A DNA stretch of 64,000 nt, taken from contig NZ_BDBB01000021.1 in the NCBI RefSeq assembly GCF_001612765.1, positions 62,001 to 126,000 on the forward strand, in the 5' to 3' direction. This document shows, piece by piece, positions 51,074 through 59,632 of the stretch (position 1 is the first letter of the stretch; every line of letters starts with the position of its first letter). Under the pieces are notes generated by a model. It was not told the origin of the DNA. It saw only the letters and a program-made list of their open reading frames with translations, and made no database searches. The stretch is from Nocardia arthritidis NBRC 100137 (GTDB lineage Bacteria; Actinomycetota; Actinomycetes; Mycobacteriales; Mycobacteriaceae). Made by a program: the position numbers and the translations under genes.

Positions 51074-51865
51074 ATGACGACGGCGATCGAGTCCACCGGG
51101 TTCGCCCGGCAGCTCATGCATTGGCGGACGCTGCGCCGGGTCAGCCAGCTCGACCTCGCGATCCGCGCCGACACCACGCAGCGTCATCTGAGCTTCCTGG
51201 AGCAGGGCCGCTCGCGCCCCGGCCGGACCATGGTGGTGCGGCTGGCCGAATCACTGGAGCTGTCGCTGCGTGAACGCAACGGACTGCTGCTGGCCGCGGG
51301 ATACGCGCCGATCTTCCCCGAATCGGAACTCGACACCGTGGAATTGGCGCCGGTGCTGGAGGCGTTACGCGCCATTCTGGACGGCCATCTGCCCTACCCG
51401 GCGCTGGTCGTGCGGCCCTACGGCATCCTGCTCGCCGCCAACGCCGCCTTCGACGTGCTCACCGAGGGCGCCGCGCCGTGGCTGCTGGAACCACCGGTCA
51501 ACGTGCTGCGGCTCGCGCTGCATCCGGACGGCTTGGCCGCCCGCGTGGTCAACCTGCCCGAATGGGGAAGGCACGTCACCGAAGCGCTGCGCAACCGGAT
51601 GGCCCGCAGCCCCGATCCCGTCCTGGACGAGCTGATCGACGAGCTGGAGACCTATCTGCCCCTCACCGAGCCGGGGCCGGGGCATCTGGGTTTCGCGGTG
51701 CCATTGCGGCTGCGCTGCGCCGAAGGGGAATTGCGTTTGATCACCACGCTCACCTCGTTCGCCACCGCGGTGGACGTCACGCTCGCCGAGCTGCAACTGG
51801 AGGCGTTTCTGCCCGGCGACGAGCAGACCGCGCGAATTCTGCGTGACCGCGCGGCACGACGCTGA
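51074..51865 (+). CDS. XRE-family regulator with MmyB-like ligand-binding domain
   Basis: A 263-residue regulator. Residues about 8-65 form a helix-turn-helix (FARQLMHWRTLRRVSQLDLAIRADTTQRHLSFLEQGRSRPGRTMVVRLAESL), and residues about 100-260 form the MmyB-like ligand-binding domain (PYPALVVRPYGILLAANAAFDVL...) that binds fatty acids in related proteins. ATG at 51074 is the family-consistent start. Divergent from the SnoaL/MDR pair, which it probably controls. Confidence 0.9.
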   Translation: MTTAIESTGFARQLMHWRTLRRVSQLDLAIRADTTQRHLSFLEQGRSRPGRTMVVRLAESLELSLRERNGLLLAAGYAPIFPESELDTVELAPVLEALRAILDGHLPYPALVVRPYGILLAANAAFDVLTEGAAPWLLEPPVNVLRLALHPDGLAARVVNLPEWGRHVTEALRNRMARSPDPVLDELIDELETYLPLTEPGPGHLGFAVPLRLRCAEGELRLITTLTSFATAVDVTLAELQLEAFLPGDEQTARILRDRAARR

Positions 51866-51997
51866 TCGGGCTCCCGCCCCGCCACAACCAGCCGATGCTG
51901 GACCGGTTCGACATCCGGCGGCGCCCAGGAACTGTGTCGATCCAGCGGCTCGCCGGGTTCCGATTCGCGCCGCCGGATGCCACTCACCCGAGGATCA

Positions 51998-52022
51998 GTC
52001 CCGCAGGTCGGCCCTGCGGGAC
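51998..52022. terminator. Hairpin terminator between convergent genes
   Basis: GTCCCGCAGG (51998-52007) and CCTGCGGGAC (52013-52022) form a perfect 10-pair stem with a 5-base loop. It lies between the end of the XRE regulator (+) and the end of the flavin monooxygenase (-) and can stop both. Confidence 0.75.
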
Positions 52023-52034
52023 GTCACCGTCGAC

Positions 52035-53237
52035 TCACACCGCCGCGAGTTCGCGCTCGGCCGGTGCTTCCCAATCGATCCGGTAGCGCTGTTCGGGTCC
52101 CATGGTCTTCTCCGGTTTCATCACGGTCTTGGCCATCAGCGGCATGAGCAGCTGCATGAACTTGCGTCCCACCGGTCCCGGCGTCTTGCTGTGGTTGATC
52201 TTCGCCGCGCGGGCCGCGACGCCTTCCACACGCTCGCGCCGCAGCCGCTCGTAGACCGCGAACGCCTCCGGAGCGGGCAGATCGCGCAGGCACCTGGCCA
52301 GCTGCACACCGCTCTCGATCGCCAGCGACGCGCCCTGGCCGGAACTGTTGGACGGGGCGTGCACGGCATCGCCCACCAGCACCATTCGCCCGCGATGCCA
52401 GTGCGGCACCGGCGGCATGATGTGCAGCGCACCCACCACCTCCAGCTGGTCCTCGGTGGTGCGGCGAGCGAGTTCGCCGCCGGGGCTGTCGTCGCGGTAG
52501 GTCTCGCGCAGGATCTCCAACCAGTGCGCGTTCGGTACCGCCCGCGCCGCGGTGAGCGACAGATACTCCTTGTGCGGGAGGTTCGCACCCCAGGCCACCC
52601 GCCCGTCGCCGAGCGGCCAGTACAGGTAGTACGCCCGCTTGCCGAACGCGAAGGTCATGGTGTCGGCCGGGATCTCGGCGTCGCACTCGGTGGTCGCGCC
52701 GAAGCCGAGCATGCCGGTGTAGCCGGGGCCGGGCGCGTCCGGGTCGATCAGCGTGCGCACCCGCGAGCGGATGCCGTCCGCGCCGATCAGCACGTCGGCG
52801 GTGGCCGTGCTGCCGTCGGCGAAGCGGGCGGTGATGCCGGATTCGTCGTCGTGCACGTCGACCAGGCGCTTGTCGTACTCGAACGGCACCCCCGCCGCGG
52901 TCGCGTGCCGGTGCAGCGCTCGATGCAACTCGCTGCGGTCGACCAATTGCAGCGGCGGCACATCGGAGAGGCCGGGCAGGGCCAGCACCTTGTCTCCGAC
53001 GGCCATGTTCATCTTGGTGACCGGCAGCGCGATCTCGCGGACCGGATCGCCCGCTCCGACGATGTCGAGGGCGGCGATGCCGTTGGGCGCCAGCGCGAGT
53101 CCGCTGCCGATGCCGTAGGAAGGCCCCGGGTATGCCTCGTAGACGCGGGCTTCGATGCCCGCCTTGCGCAGGGCCGTCGCGACGACGGGGCCGGCGATGC
53201 CGCCACCGATCACCAGGGCGGTACGTGTTGTGGACAT
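52035..53237 (-). CDS. FAD-dependent monooxygenase (aromatic hydroxylase type)
   Basis: A 400-residue class A flavin monooxygenase of the PHBH fold. The FAD motif is ALVIGGGIAGPVVATALRKAGIEARVYEA, the DG motif is VLIGADGIRSRVR, and the second FAD motif is GRMVLVGDAVHAPSNSSGQGASLAIESGVQLA. GGAGACACCC precedes the ATG at 53237. The PadR gene lies 180 bases upstream on the same strand with its own operator candidate. Such pairs often handle aromatic compounds or antibiotics; TetX-like inactivation of a drug is one possibility, not shown. Confidence 0.9.
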   Translation of the reverse strand: MSTTRTALVIGGGIAGPVVATALRKAGIEARVYEAYPGPSYGIGSGLALAPNGIAALDIVGAGDPVREIALPVTKMNMAVGDKVLALPGLSDVPPLQLVDRSELHRALHRHATAAGVPFEYDKRLVDVHDDESGITARFADGSTATADVLIGADGIRSRVRTLIDPDAPGPGYTGMLGFGATTECDAEIPADTMTFAFGKRAYYLYWPLGDGRVAWGANLPHKEYLSLTAARAVPNAHWLEILRETYRDDSPGGELARRTTEDQLEVVGALHIMPPVPHWHRGRMVLVGDAVHAPSNSSGQGASLAIESGVQLARCLRDLPAPEAFAVYERLRRERVEGVAARAAKINHSKTPGPVGRKFMQLLMPLMAKTVMKPEKTMGPEQRYRIDWEAPAERELAAV

Positions 53238-53416
53238 GGGTGTCTCCAGGATTCGTGCGATACGGGTCTCGGTTCCCGGACCGACCCACGCGCCACCCAC
53301 CCGGTTATCCTGTGGTTGCCAGCCTTGTAGCCGGGTGCGCGTTCGCGGGCGCGGTTCGAGACTGTTCGATCGGGCCCGGCGGCGGTGTTGCCGCACCACG
53401 CCGGGTCCGGTTTCGG

Positions 53417-54061
53417 CTAGTTCTCGGCCATCCCCCTCTCCACCAGCTCGGCGACCTCCGACGGCAGCGCGCCGCGCTCGTGCCACTCACGCCATTGCGC
53501 CAGTCCCGGGAAGGTGCCCTCGGTCAGCTCGTCACGCAGCGAACGTGTCCACGCCGCCTCGGCTTCCAGCATCGCCAGCCCGAACTCGGACTCGATGATG
53601 AACAGCCGCGGCAGCGCCCCCGCGAGTTCGCCGAGTTCGCGGCGAACCGTCCCGATGGTCCGTTCCAGCGCTTCGAGCCGGGTACCGAGCAGTTCGACCA
53701 CCTCGGCGGGCGGAAGCACCGCGAGAATGGACAGACCCGCGACGAACCGGTGATGTTCCGGTTCCGGAGTCGACAGCAGCTCCCTGGTCCAATCGGCCAT
53801 CTCGGCGCGGCCCGCGTCGGTGATCCGGTAGATCACCCGCTCCGGTCGCGCGCCCGCCCGCTCACTGCCGACCACCTCGAGGAAGCCGACCTTGGCCATG
53901 TTCTGCACGACCGTGTAGAGCGAACCCCACTTGATCGCCATGTCGTGGTCTTTGCCCCGGTCGCGCAGGGTCTGCGCGATCTCGTACCGGTGCATCGGGC
54001 GTTCGATGATCACGGACAGCACCGCGAGCGCCAGCAGGTTGTCGACCTTGCGTTTCTTCAT
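53417..54061 (-). CDS. PadR-family transcriptional regulator
   Basis: A 214-residue repressor. The N-terminal winged helix is VDNLLALAVLSVIIERPMHRYEIAQTLRDRGKDHDMAIKWGSLYTVVQNMAKVGFLEVVGSERAGARPERVIYRITDAGRAEM, and the C-terminal coiled-coil dimerisation helices follow. Long C-terminal part suggests the PadR/Vir type that senses phenolic acids or drugs. Downstream on the same strand is the flavin monooxygenase, its likely target. Confidence 0.92.
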   Translation of the reverse strand: MKKRKVDNLLALAVLSVIIERPMHRYEIAQTLRDRGKDHDMAIKWGSLYTVVQNMAKVGFLEVVGSERAGARPERVIYRITDAGRAEMADWTRELLSTPEPEHHRFVAGLSILAVLPPAEVVELLGTRLEALERTIGTVRRELGELAGALPRLFIIESEFGLAMLEAEAAWTRSLRDELTEGTFPGLAQWREWHERGALPSEVAELVERGMAEN

Positions 54062-54077
54062 CGCGGCACCTCCTCAT

Positions 54078-54107
54078 TACTCGTGTACGAATATACGTCT
54101 ACGAGTA
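54078..54107. promoter_or_regulatory. PadR operator candidate
   Basis: TACTCGT (54078-54084) and ACGAGTA (54101-54107) form a perfect 7-base inverted repeat with a 16-base AT-rich centre that itself contains TACGAA and TATACGT half-sites. The site starts 17 bases upstream of the PadR start codon, as expected for autoregulation. Long, partly degenerate palindromes are typical PadR targets. Confidence 0.65.
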
Positions 54108-54123
54108 GTAAGCCGCAAGTGGT

Positions 54124-54655
54124 TCAGGCGGCCACCGTCCGCTGCTCCCGCGCCTTCTCTTCGAGCAACTTCGTGGCGATGTTCGTCAGCGCCTGGTCCA
54201 GCAGCGCGCGTGAGGTCGCTGTCCGCGTCGGCGAGGATGCGCGGGCCATCCCCTCGCCGACATCGCCCGCGCCCGCCCGCGCGCTGTGCCGCAGCGGCAC
54301 CTCGGGCAAGAACCACGCGATGACGAATCCGGCCAGCGCGACCGGCACCACCCAGAAGAACACGTGGTCGATGGAGTCCGCGTACGCGTCGATGATGGGC
54401 GCCGATGTTCGGCGGGCAGCGCGCGCAGCGACTGCGGGTCCGCCGCCACCACACCCACGCGGGCCGGCGCGGCGGTGAGGTTGGGGCAGATCTCGTTGCC
54501 GTAGAGCGTGCCGAAGATCGCTGTACCGAAGGCGCTGCCGAGCGTGCGGAAGAATGTGACGCCGGAGGTCGCCGTGCCCAGCCGCGCGTAGGGCACGGTG
54601 TTCTGCACGACGATGGTGAGCACCTGCATGGCCGGCCCGATGCCAGGGATGGGAC
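54124..54655 (-). pseudogene. Remnant of an MFS drug-efflux transporter (EmrB/QacA type)
   Basis: Only the last third of a 14-helix exporter is left. One frame gives GIGPAMQVLTIVVQNTVPYARLGTATSGVTFFRTLGSAFGTAIFGTLYGNE, the C-terminal region of DHA2 transporters. The protein then continues in another frame as IIDAYADSIDHVFFWVVPVALAGFVIAWFLPEVPLR. The switch is near 54400 (AACATCGGCGCCC region), where one base appears lost. Upstream sequence is missing; the adjoining TetR gene starts immediately after. No function is expected. Confidence 0.82.
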
Positions 54656-54694
54656 TTCGCCGCTTCGATGGAAATCCGGCGACACGGCAGCGAA

Positions 54695-55357
54695 TCAGCC
54701 GGGCAGGTCCTCGGACGCCGTCTCGTCCGCCCGCTCGATCAGCGACATCGCGATCGGGACCAGCAGATCGACGAGTTCGGCCACCGTCGGACGCGGGTCG
54801 GCGAGCACCCACTCGTGCGCGAGCCCGTTGATCGCGCCGATCAATGCGCTCGCACCCCACCCCGGCGCGCCACGCACGCGCGAACCCGGAGCGACCACCG
54901 GCACCACGTGCGACTCCAGCATGGACGCCCACACGTGTCGTCGTTCGCGACGGTGCCGCTCCATCCGGTCGCTCACCCCGACCACTTCGATGAACGCGAC
55001 CTTCGCGCGGTAGGGATCGGAGCCGATCGAGGCGAGGTATGCCGTCACCACGGCGGTCATGGCGGCGGGCAGGTCGAAGCGGGGGTCGAGGTCCGCGAGC
55101 CGCCCCAGCACGGCGGCGGCGGCCTCGTCCTGGATCCGGTCGTAGGCGGCGACCAGCACGTCCTCTCTGGCCTGGAACTCCTCGTAGAACTGCCGCTTGG
55201 ACAAGCCCGCCGCGGCGCACACATCGGCCAGCGAGCAATCCGCGTAGCCGCGCTCGGCGAAGATCCGGGTGGCCGCGTCGAGGAACCGCTGACGCCGCTC
55301 GGCTTTCCGCTCCACGACGGCACGCCCGCCGTATTGCCTGCCCACTGTCGCCGTCAC
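54695..55357 (-). CDS. TetR-family transcriptional regulator
   Basis: A 220-residue repressor. The helix-turn-helix is RRQRFLDAATRIFAERGYADCSLADVCAAAGLSKRQFYEEFQAREDVLVAAY. The C-terminal domain has WGASALIGAINGLAHEWVLADPRPTVAELVDLLVPIAMSLI. It stands just before the remnant of an MFS exporter on the same strand, so it may once have controlled that exporter; with the exporter gone it may be an orphan or act on other genes such as the divergent lipase. Confidence 0.9.
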   Translation of the reverse strand: MTATVGRQYGGRAVVERKAERRQRFLDAATRIFAERGYADCSLADVCAAAGLSKRQFYEEFQAREDVLVAAYDRIQDEAAAAVLGRLADLDPRFDLPAAMTAVVTAYLASIGSDPYRAKVAFIEVVGVSDRMERHRRERRHVWASMLESHVVPVVAPGSRVRGAPGWGASALIGAINGLAHEWVLADPRPTVAELVDLLVPIAMSLIERADETASEDLPG

Positions 55358-55518
55358 ATCTCACACCGTAGCGAAATCGCGGCGACCGCGAACCGCGCTT
55401 TCCCACCGGGGCCGGAGATATCCGTTCTTGTGATCCGCGACATGACATCGCATACTCGTGCACAGTCTGAAACCGATGGGGCTCACATATGTGGCTCACC
55501 GAACGAAGAGGTTCTCGC

Positions 55519-56931
55519 GTGGTCCTTTCCCCCAAGCACGCACCGAAGCTGCTCGCGGCGCTCGCCGCGATGGCCGTGGGGCTACCCTTCCTGACGGCCG
55601 GGCCCGCGGCCGCGGAGCCGCCGCCCGACGACCAGGTGATCCAGCCCGCGCTGCCGTTTCCGGTTCCGCCGCTGCCCCCGGGTTTCGACCCGGGGTTCTA
55701 TCGGCCGCCCGTGGAGACCTACGCCGATCTGGCTCCCGGTCGGATCATCGCCGCGCGCCAGGTCAATCTGGCCAACCTGTCGCTGATCCCGCTGAACGTG
55801 GACGCCTGGCAACTGTCCTACCGCTCCACCAACTCCCGCGGCGAGGCCATCCCCGCCGTGGCCACGGTGATCAAGCCGCGCGGCTACGTCGCCGACCGGC
55901 CGCTGTTGTCCTATCAGATCGCCGAGGACTCGACCGGCAACTACTGCATGCCGTCGTATCAGCTCCAGATGGGTTCCATCCCCGCGACCTTGACCGGATC
56001 CACCCTGGTGGCCGCGCAGTTCCTCGAGGTGCAGGCGGCGCTGGCCCAAGGCTGGGCCGCGGTGATCCCGGATCATCAGGGACCGGACTCGGCGTACGCC
56101 GCAGGGCCTTTGGCGGGCCGCATCACTCTCGACGGCATCCGCGCCGCGGAGAACTTCGCGCCGATGCAACTGTCCGGGACCCGAACCAGGGTCGGGATGA
56201 TGGGCTACTCCGGCGGCGCGATCGCCACAGGCTGGGCCGCCGAGCTGAAGCGCGGCTACGCGCCCGAGCTGAACGTGGTGGGCGTCGCCGAGGGCGGCAT
56301 CCCCGCCGACCTGTCGGCCGCACTGCGGATGGCCAACGGCAATCTCTCCTCGGGGCTGATCTTCGCGGGCGCGCTCGGCGTCTCGCGCGAGTATCCGCAG
56401 CTGCGGAAATTCCTCGACGACAACGCGAACGGCCTGGGCAGACTCATGATCGCGGGCAAGGACCAACTCTGCGCGAGCTACCAGGCCGCGCTGTTCCCGT
56501 TCGCGGACAACCTGGGGATGCTGGCGAAGAACCCGTTCACCGACCCCGCCGTCGCCGAAGTGTTGAACGAGACGAAGCTGGGCCGAGCCGTCCCGGACAT
56601 GCCGATGCTGATGTACCAAGCCAACGCCGACTGGCTGATCCCGGTCGGGCCCGTCAACGAGCTGGTCGGAACCTACGCCCGGGACCCGGGCGCACGGGTC
56701 GAGTACATCCGCGACCATTTCAGTGAGCACCTCACCCTCGACCCGATCGCCGCGCCGCGCGCGCTGCTGTGGCTGAAGGACCGGTTTGCGGGTGCGCCGG
56801 TGGCCGAGGGGGTCACGATCACCGATGTGGGCTCGATGACGCTGGATCCCGCCACCTGGCAGGTGTGGGGCGATACGGTGGGCACCGTCCTCGCGGCCGC
56901 CTTCCAGCAGCCCATCGGCAGTGGCCGCTGA
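55519..56931 (+). CDS. Secreted lipase (LIP/secretory lipase family)
   Basis: A 470-residue exported alpha/beta-hydrolase. The signal peptide ends GPAAAEPP near residue 38, followed by a Pro-rich linker. The nucleophile is Ser in MMGYSGGAIATGWAAEL, the acid is Asp in MYQANADWLIPV, and the His is in RDHFSEHLTLDP. The Cys in DSTGNYCMPS and KDQLCASY may pair. GTG at 55519 has GAAGAGG 7 bases upstream, better than ATG at 55489. Family members hydrolyse triglycerides or other esters outside the cell; Nocardia carries many. Confidence 0.9.
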   Translation: MVLSPKHAPKLLAALAAMAVGLPFLTAGPAAAEPPPDDQVIQPALPFPVPPLPPGFDPGFYRPPVETYADLAPGRIIAARQVNLANLSLIPLNVDAWQLSYRSTNSRGEAIPAVATVIKPRGYVADRPLLSYQIAEDSTGNYCMPSYQLQMGSIPATLTGSTLVAAQFLEVQAALAQGWAAVIPDHQGPDSAYAAGPLAGRITLDGIRAAENFAPMQLSGTRTRVGMMGYSGGAIATGWAAELKRGYAPELNVVGVAEGGIPADLSAALRMANGNLSSGLIFAGALGVSREYPQLRKFLDDNANGLGRLMIAGKDQLCASYQAALFPFADNLGMLAKNPFTDPAVAEVLNETKLGRAVPDMPMLMYQANADWLIPVGPVNELVGTYARDPGARVEYIRDHFSEHLTLDPIAAPRALLWLKDRFAGAPVAEGVTITDVGSMTLDPATWQVWGDTVGTVLAAAFQQPIGSGR

Positions 56932-57021
56932 ACGAACCGGGTGAGAGCTCGTGTCGCGGCTGCGTTCCGCGACATGAGCACCTGCGTCTGAGACGATCGA
57001 TCGGAAACCCTTCCCCCGGAA

Positions 57022-57037
57022 CTTACTCCAAAGTAAG
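57022..57037. promoter_or_regulatory. TetR-type operator candidate overlapping the SDR ribosome site
   Basis: CTTACT (57022-57027) and AGTAAG (57032-57037) form a perfect inverted repeat with a 4-base spacer, the TTACTnnAGTAA pattern of many TetR operators. It lies 9 bases upstream of the SDR start and overlaps AAGG, so bound repressor would block translation or transcription start. No TetR gene is adjacent. Confidence 0.6.
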
Positions 57038-57045
57038 GTTGACCC

Positions 57046-57921
57046 ATGGCGTGGAAACCAACTGAGATCCCGGACCAGACGGGACGCACCTTTGTCATCA
57101 CCGGCGCGAACGGCGGTCTCGGCGCCGTCGCCACGAAGGTCTTGGCGGCCAAGGGCGCGACCGTGATCATGGCCTGCCGCAACGCGGTCAAGGCGAAAGA
57201 GGTCGCCGGCGGCATCGACGGCGACGTCCGCGTGGCCGAACTCGACCTCGCCGATCTGGCCTCGGTGCGCAAGTTCGCCGACGCCGGTGGCGAGTTCGAC
57301 GTCCTGGTCAACAACGCGGGCCTGATGAACATCCCGTTCTCGCGAACCAAGGACGGGTTCGAAACCCAGTGGGGCGTCAACCACCTCGGACACTTCGCGC
57401 TCACCGGCCTGCTGCTGGACCGGATCAAGGATCGGGTGGTCACCCTCTCCAGCATCGCGCACAAGCAGACCCCGAAGCTGTGGATCGACGACCTCGACTA
57501 CGAGAACCGTCGCTACCAGCGCAATCTCGCCTACGCGCAGTCCAAGCTCTGCAATCTGATGTTCGCCCGCGAATTGCAGCGCAGGCTGCGGGAATCCGGC
57601 TCGGACAAGCGCTCCTACGGTGTGCACCCCGGTGTCTCGGCCACCGACCTCTTCGCCCACACCGAGACGCCGCTCGATTACGTCTCGAAGCCGTTCATCC
57701 GCTTGATCGGGCACTCACCCGCCAAGGCCGCGCACTCGACTCTGTTCGCCGCGACCATGCCCGACGCCGATCCCGAGATCTACTGGGGACCGACCCGGCT
57801 CTTCGGTAGCCAGGGACCGGTGCGCCCCTCCTCGTCCACCCGTTTGTCGCAGAACCGGGAGCTGTGGCAGCGGCTGTGGGCCGAGTCCGAGCGCAAGACC
57901 GGCGTCATCTACCCGTTCTGA
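57046..57921 (+). CDS. Short-chain dehydrogenase/reductase
   Basis: A 291-residue SDR of the retinol-dehydrogenase-like/extended classical type. Cofactor motif TGANGGLG, NNAG in VLVNNAGLMNI, catalytic Ser in VTLSSIAH and YxxxK as YAQSK are all present. The substrate-loop region GVHPGVSATDLFAH is usual for mycobacterial homologues acting on lipid or steroid-like alcohols. Stands alone under a TetR-type operator candidate. Substrate unknown. Confidence 0.92.
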   Translation: MAWKPTEIPDQTGRTFVITGANGGLGAVATKVLAAKGATVIMACRNAVKAKEVAGGIDGDVRVAELDLADLASVRKFADAGGEFDVLVNNAGLMNIPFSRTKDGFETQWGVNHLGHFALTGLLLDRIKDRVVTLSSIAHKQTPKLWIDDLDYENRRYQRNLAYAQSKLCNLMFARELQRRLRESGSDKRSYGVHPGVSATDLFAHTETPLDYVSKPFIRLIGHSPAKAAHSTLFAATMPDADPEIYWGPTRLFGSQGPVRPSSSTRLSQNRELWQRLWAESERKTGVIYPF

Positions 57922-58169
57922 GCCGGGCCCGGTCCGGGCACCTGTGACGCGCGAGGCGGGCGGCTCATCCCGGGGGCACCGGCGGACCGCTCGCTCGCGA
58001 CGGATCATCGGTGAGCGCCCGTGCATGCCCAAGAGCCGCCCGCTCGGGTGAGCGGTCCCCGCACCCGGCCGACAGCCGCCCCAGCGTTGGACCAGAGCAC
58101 GTCCCAGCCTGCGCAGGACGGCGCACCTGGGTCTACGGCCCGCGTAGTAGAACGGGTACCGTAGAAGCC

Positions 58170-58637
58170 GTGTCCGCCTCTCCCCGCCGCTCGGCACACA
58201 ACCGCCCGGCCCTGATCGCGCTGGTGATCGTCGCCGCGCTGGGCTGCCTGGCGCTGGCCTGGTGGCAGTGGGAGCGGTACGAGTCCGCGAGCGGCACCGC
58301 CCAGAATCTCGGATACGCGCTGCAGTGGCCCCTGTTCGCGGGGTTCGCCGTCTTCGCCTACTTCCGGTTCGTCCGGCTCGAGCGCGAGGCCGGCGCGGAG
58401 AAGGACGAGTCCACGAGTCCGCCGCAGCGCGCTTCCACCGCAGCAGGACGCGCCGCGAAACCGGTCGCGCCCACGGAGCTGCCGGCCGGTCTGCTACCCG
58501 AGCGCCCGAAGGCCGTCCGGGACGAGGACCCGGTGCTCGCCGAGTACAACCGGTACCTCGCCGCGCTGCACGCCCACGACATCGATGAACAGGTCCGCGC
58601 GGCAGGCCTGCACACCCGCGAGAGGAGCGCCGGTTGA
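58170..58637 (+). CDS. LprD-like membrane protein
   Basis: A 155-residue protein matching the M. tuberculosis Rv1343c (LprD) position next to the DUF3817 gene. A first helix (PALIALVIVAALGCLALAWW) is followed by QWERYESASGTAQNLGYALQWPLFAGFAVFAYFRFV, the conserved core with a second helix, then an acidic disordered tail. The lipobox is poor (AALGC), so lipid attachment is doubtful here. GTG at 58170 is chosen by homology. Its end overlaps the next gene's TTG by 4 bases. Confidence 0.85.
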   Translation: MSASPRRSAHNRPALIALVIVAALGCLALAWWQWERYESASGTAQNLGYALQWPLFAGFAVFAYFRFVRLEREAGAEKDESTSPPQRASTAAGRAAKPVAPTELPAGLLPERPKAVRDEDPVLAEYNRYLAALHAHDIDEQVRAAGLHTRERSAG

Positions 58638-58999
58638 CCACCAGCGAGAATTCCACCGAGACCACCACCGCCCCGGCCCCGGCCGACAACACCGCCAAGG
58701 TCCGTCCGGCGCTGCTGCGCTACCGGGCGCTGGCCTGGATCACCGGTCTCTGGCTGCTGCTGCTCACCGGTGAGATGATCGCCAAGTACGGCTTCGACGT
58801 GCACACCCCCAGTTGGATCGCCGTCGTGCACGGCTGGGTGTACTTCGTCTACCTGCTGGTCACCGCCGACCTCGCGGTCAAGGTCCGCTGGCCGGTCCTG
58901 CGCACCGTCGGCACCCTGCTCGCAGGCACCATCCCGCTGCTGTCGTTCTTCGTCGAGCACGTCAACGCCAAGCAGGTCAAGCAGAACTTCGGCGTCTGA
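58634..58999 (+). CDS. DUF3817 membrane protein (Rv1342c-like)
   Basis: A 121-residue membrane protein with three to four helices: ALLRYRALAWITGLWLLLLTGEMIAKYGFDVHTPSWIAVVHGWVYFVYLLVTADLAVKVRWPVLRTVGTLLAGTIPLLSFFVEHVNAKQVK. This matches the DUF3817 family. TTG start overlaps the previous stop (TTGA). Convergent with rdgB, exactly as Rv1342c is with Rv1341 in M. tuberculosis. Confidence 0.92.
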   Translation: MTTSENSTETTTAPAPADNTAKVRPALLRYRALAWITGLWLLLLTGEMIAKYGFDVHTPSWIAVVHGWVYFVYLLVTADLAVKVRWPVLRTVGTLLAGTIPLLSFFVEHVNAKQVKQNFGV

Positions 59000-59020
59000 A
59001 CCGACGGATCGCCGCTCGCG

Positions 59021-59632
59021 TCAGCCTTCGGCGAGCGCCGCCAAGGCGGGCGTCAACTGAGCCAGCGCCCGCCCGCGATGCGACACCGCGTCCTTTTGGG
59101 CGGGCGTCAACTGAGCGGCCGTGACATCGCCGCCCGTCGGGATGAACAGTGGGTCATAGCCGAAACCGCCGTCGCCGACCGGCTTGCGCCCGATCGAGCC
59201 GGGCCATTCGCCGCGCACCACAGTCTCCGCGCCGCCGGGCACCACCAGCGCGCAGGTCGACACGAACCGGCCGCCGCGACGCTCCTCCGGCACGTCCGAC
59301 AGTTGCGCCAGCAACAGCGCGTTGTTGGCCGCGTCGTCACCGTGCGTGCCGGACCAGCGCGCCGACAGCACACCCGGCATCCCGTTCAACGCGTCCACCT
59401 CGATGCCCGAATCGTCGGCGACGCAGGCCAACCCGGTGGCAGCGGCGCCGTCGCGGGCCTTGGCCAGCGCGTTCTCCTCGAATGTCGCGCCGGTCTCGGG
59501 CGCCTCGTCGTACGGGGGAACGTCGTCCAATCCGAGGATCTCGATGCCGGCGATACCCGCCTCATCGAGGATGCGGCGCAGTTCGTTCAGCTTCTTTGCG
59601 TTGCGGCTGGCCACCAGCAGACGGCGGGTCAT
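59021..59632 (-). CDS. rdgB: dITP/XTP pyrophosphatase (RdgB/HAM1)
   Basis: A 203-residue house-cleaning nucleotide hydrolase that removes dITP/XTP so they are not built into DNA. N-terminal LLVASRNAKKLNELRRIL, then PETGATFEENALAKARDGAAATGLACVADDSGIEVDALNGMPGVLSARWSG, and GGFGYDPLFIP are the three diagnostic blocks. The ATG overlaps the rph stop by 1 base (TGATG). Orthologous position to Rv1341. Confidence 0.95.
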   Translation of the reverse strand: MTRRLLVASRNAKKLNELRRILDEAGIAGIEILGLDDVPPYDEAPETGATFEENALAKARDGAAATGLACVADDSGIEVDALNGMPGVLSARWSGTHGDDAANNALLLAQLSDVPEERRGGRFVSTCALVVPGGAETVVRGEWPGSIGRKPVGDGGFGYDPLFIPTGGDVTAAQLTPAQKDAVSHRGRALAQLTPALAALAEG

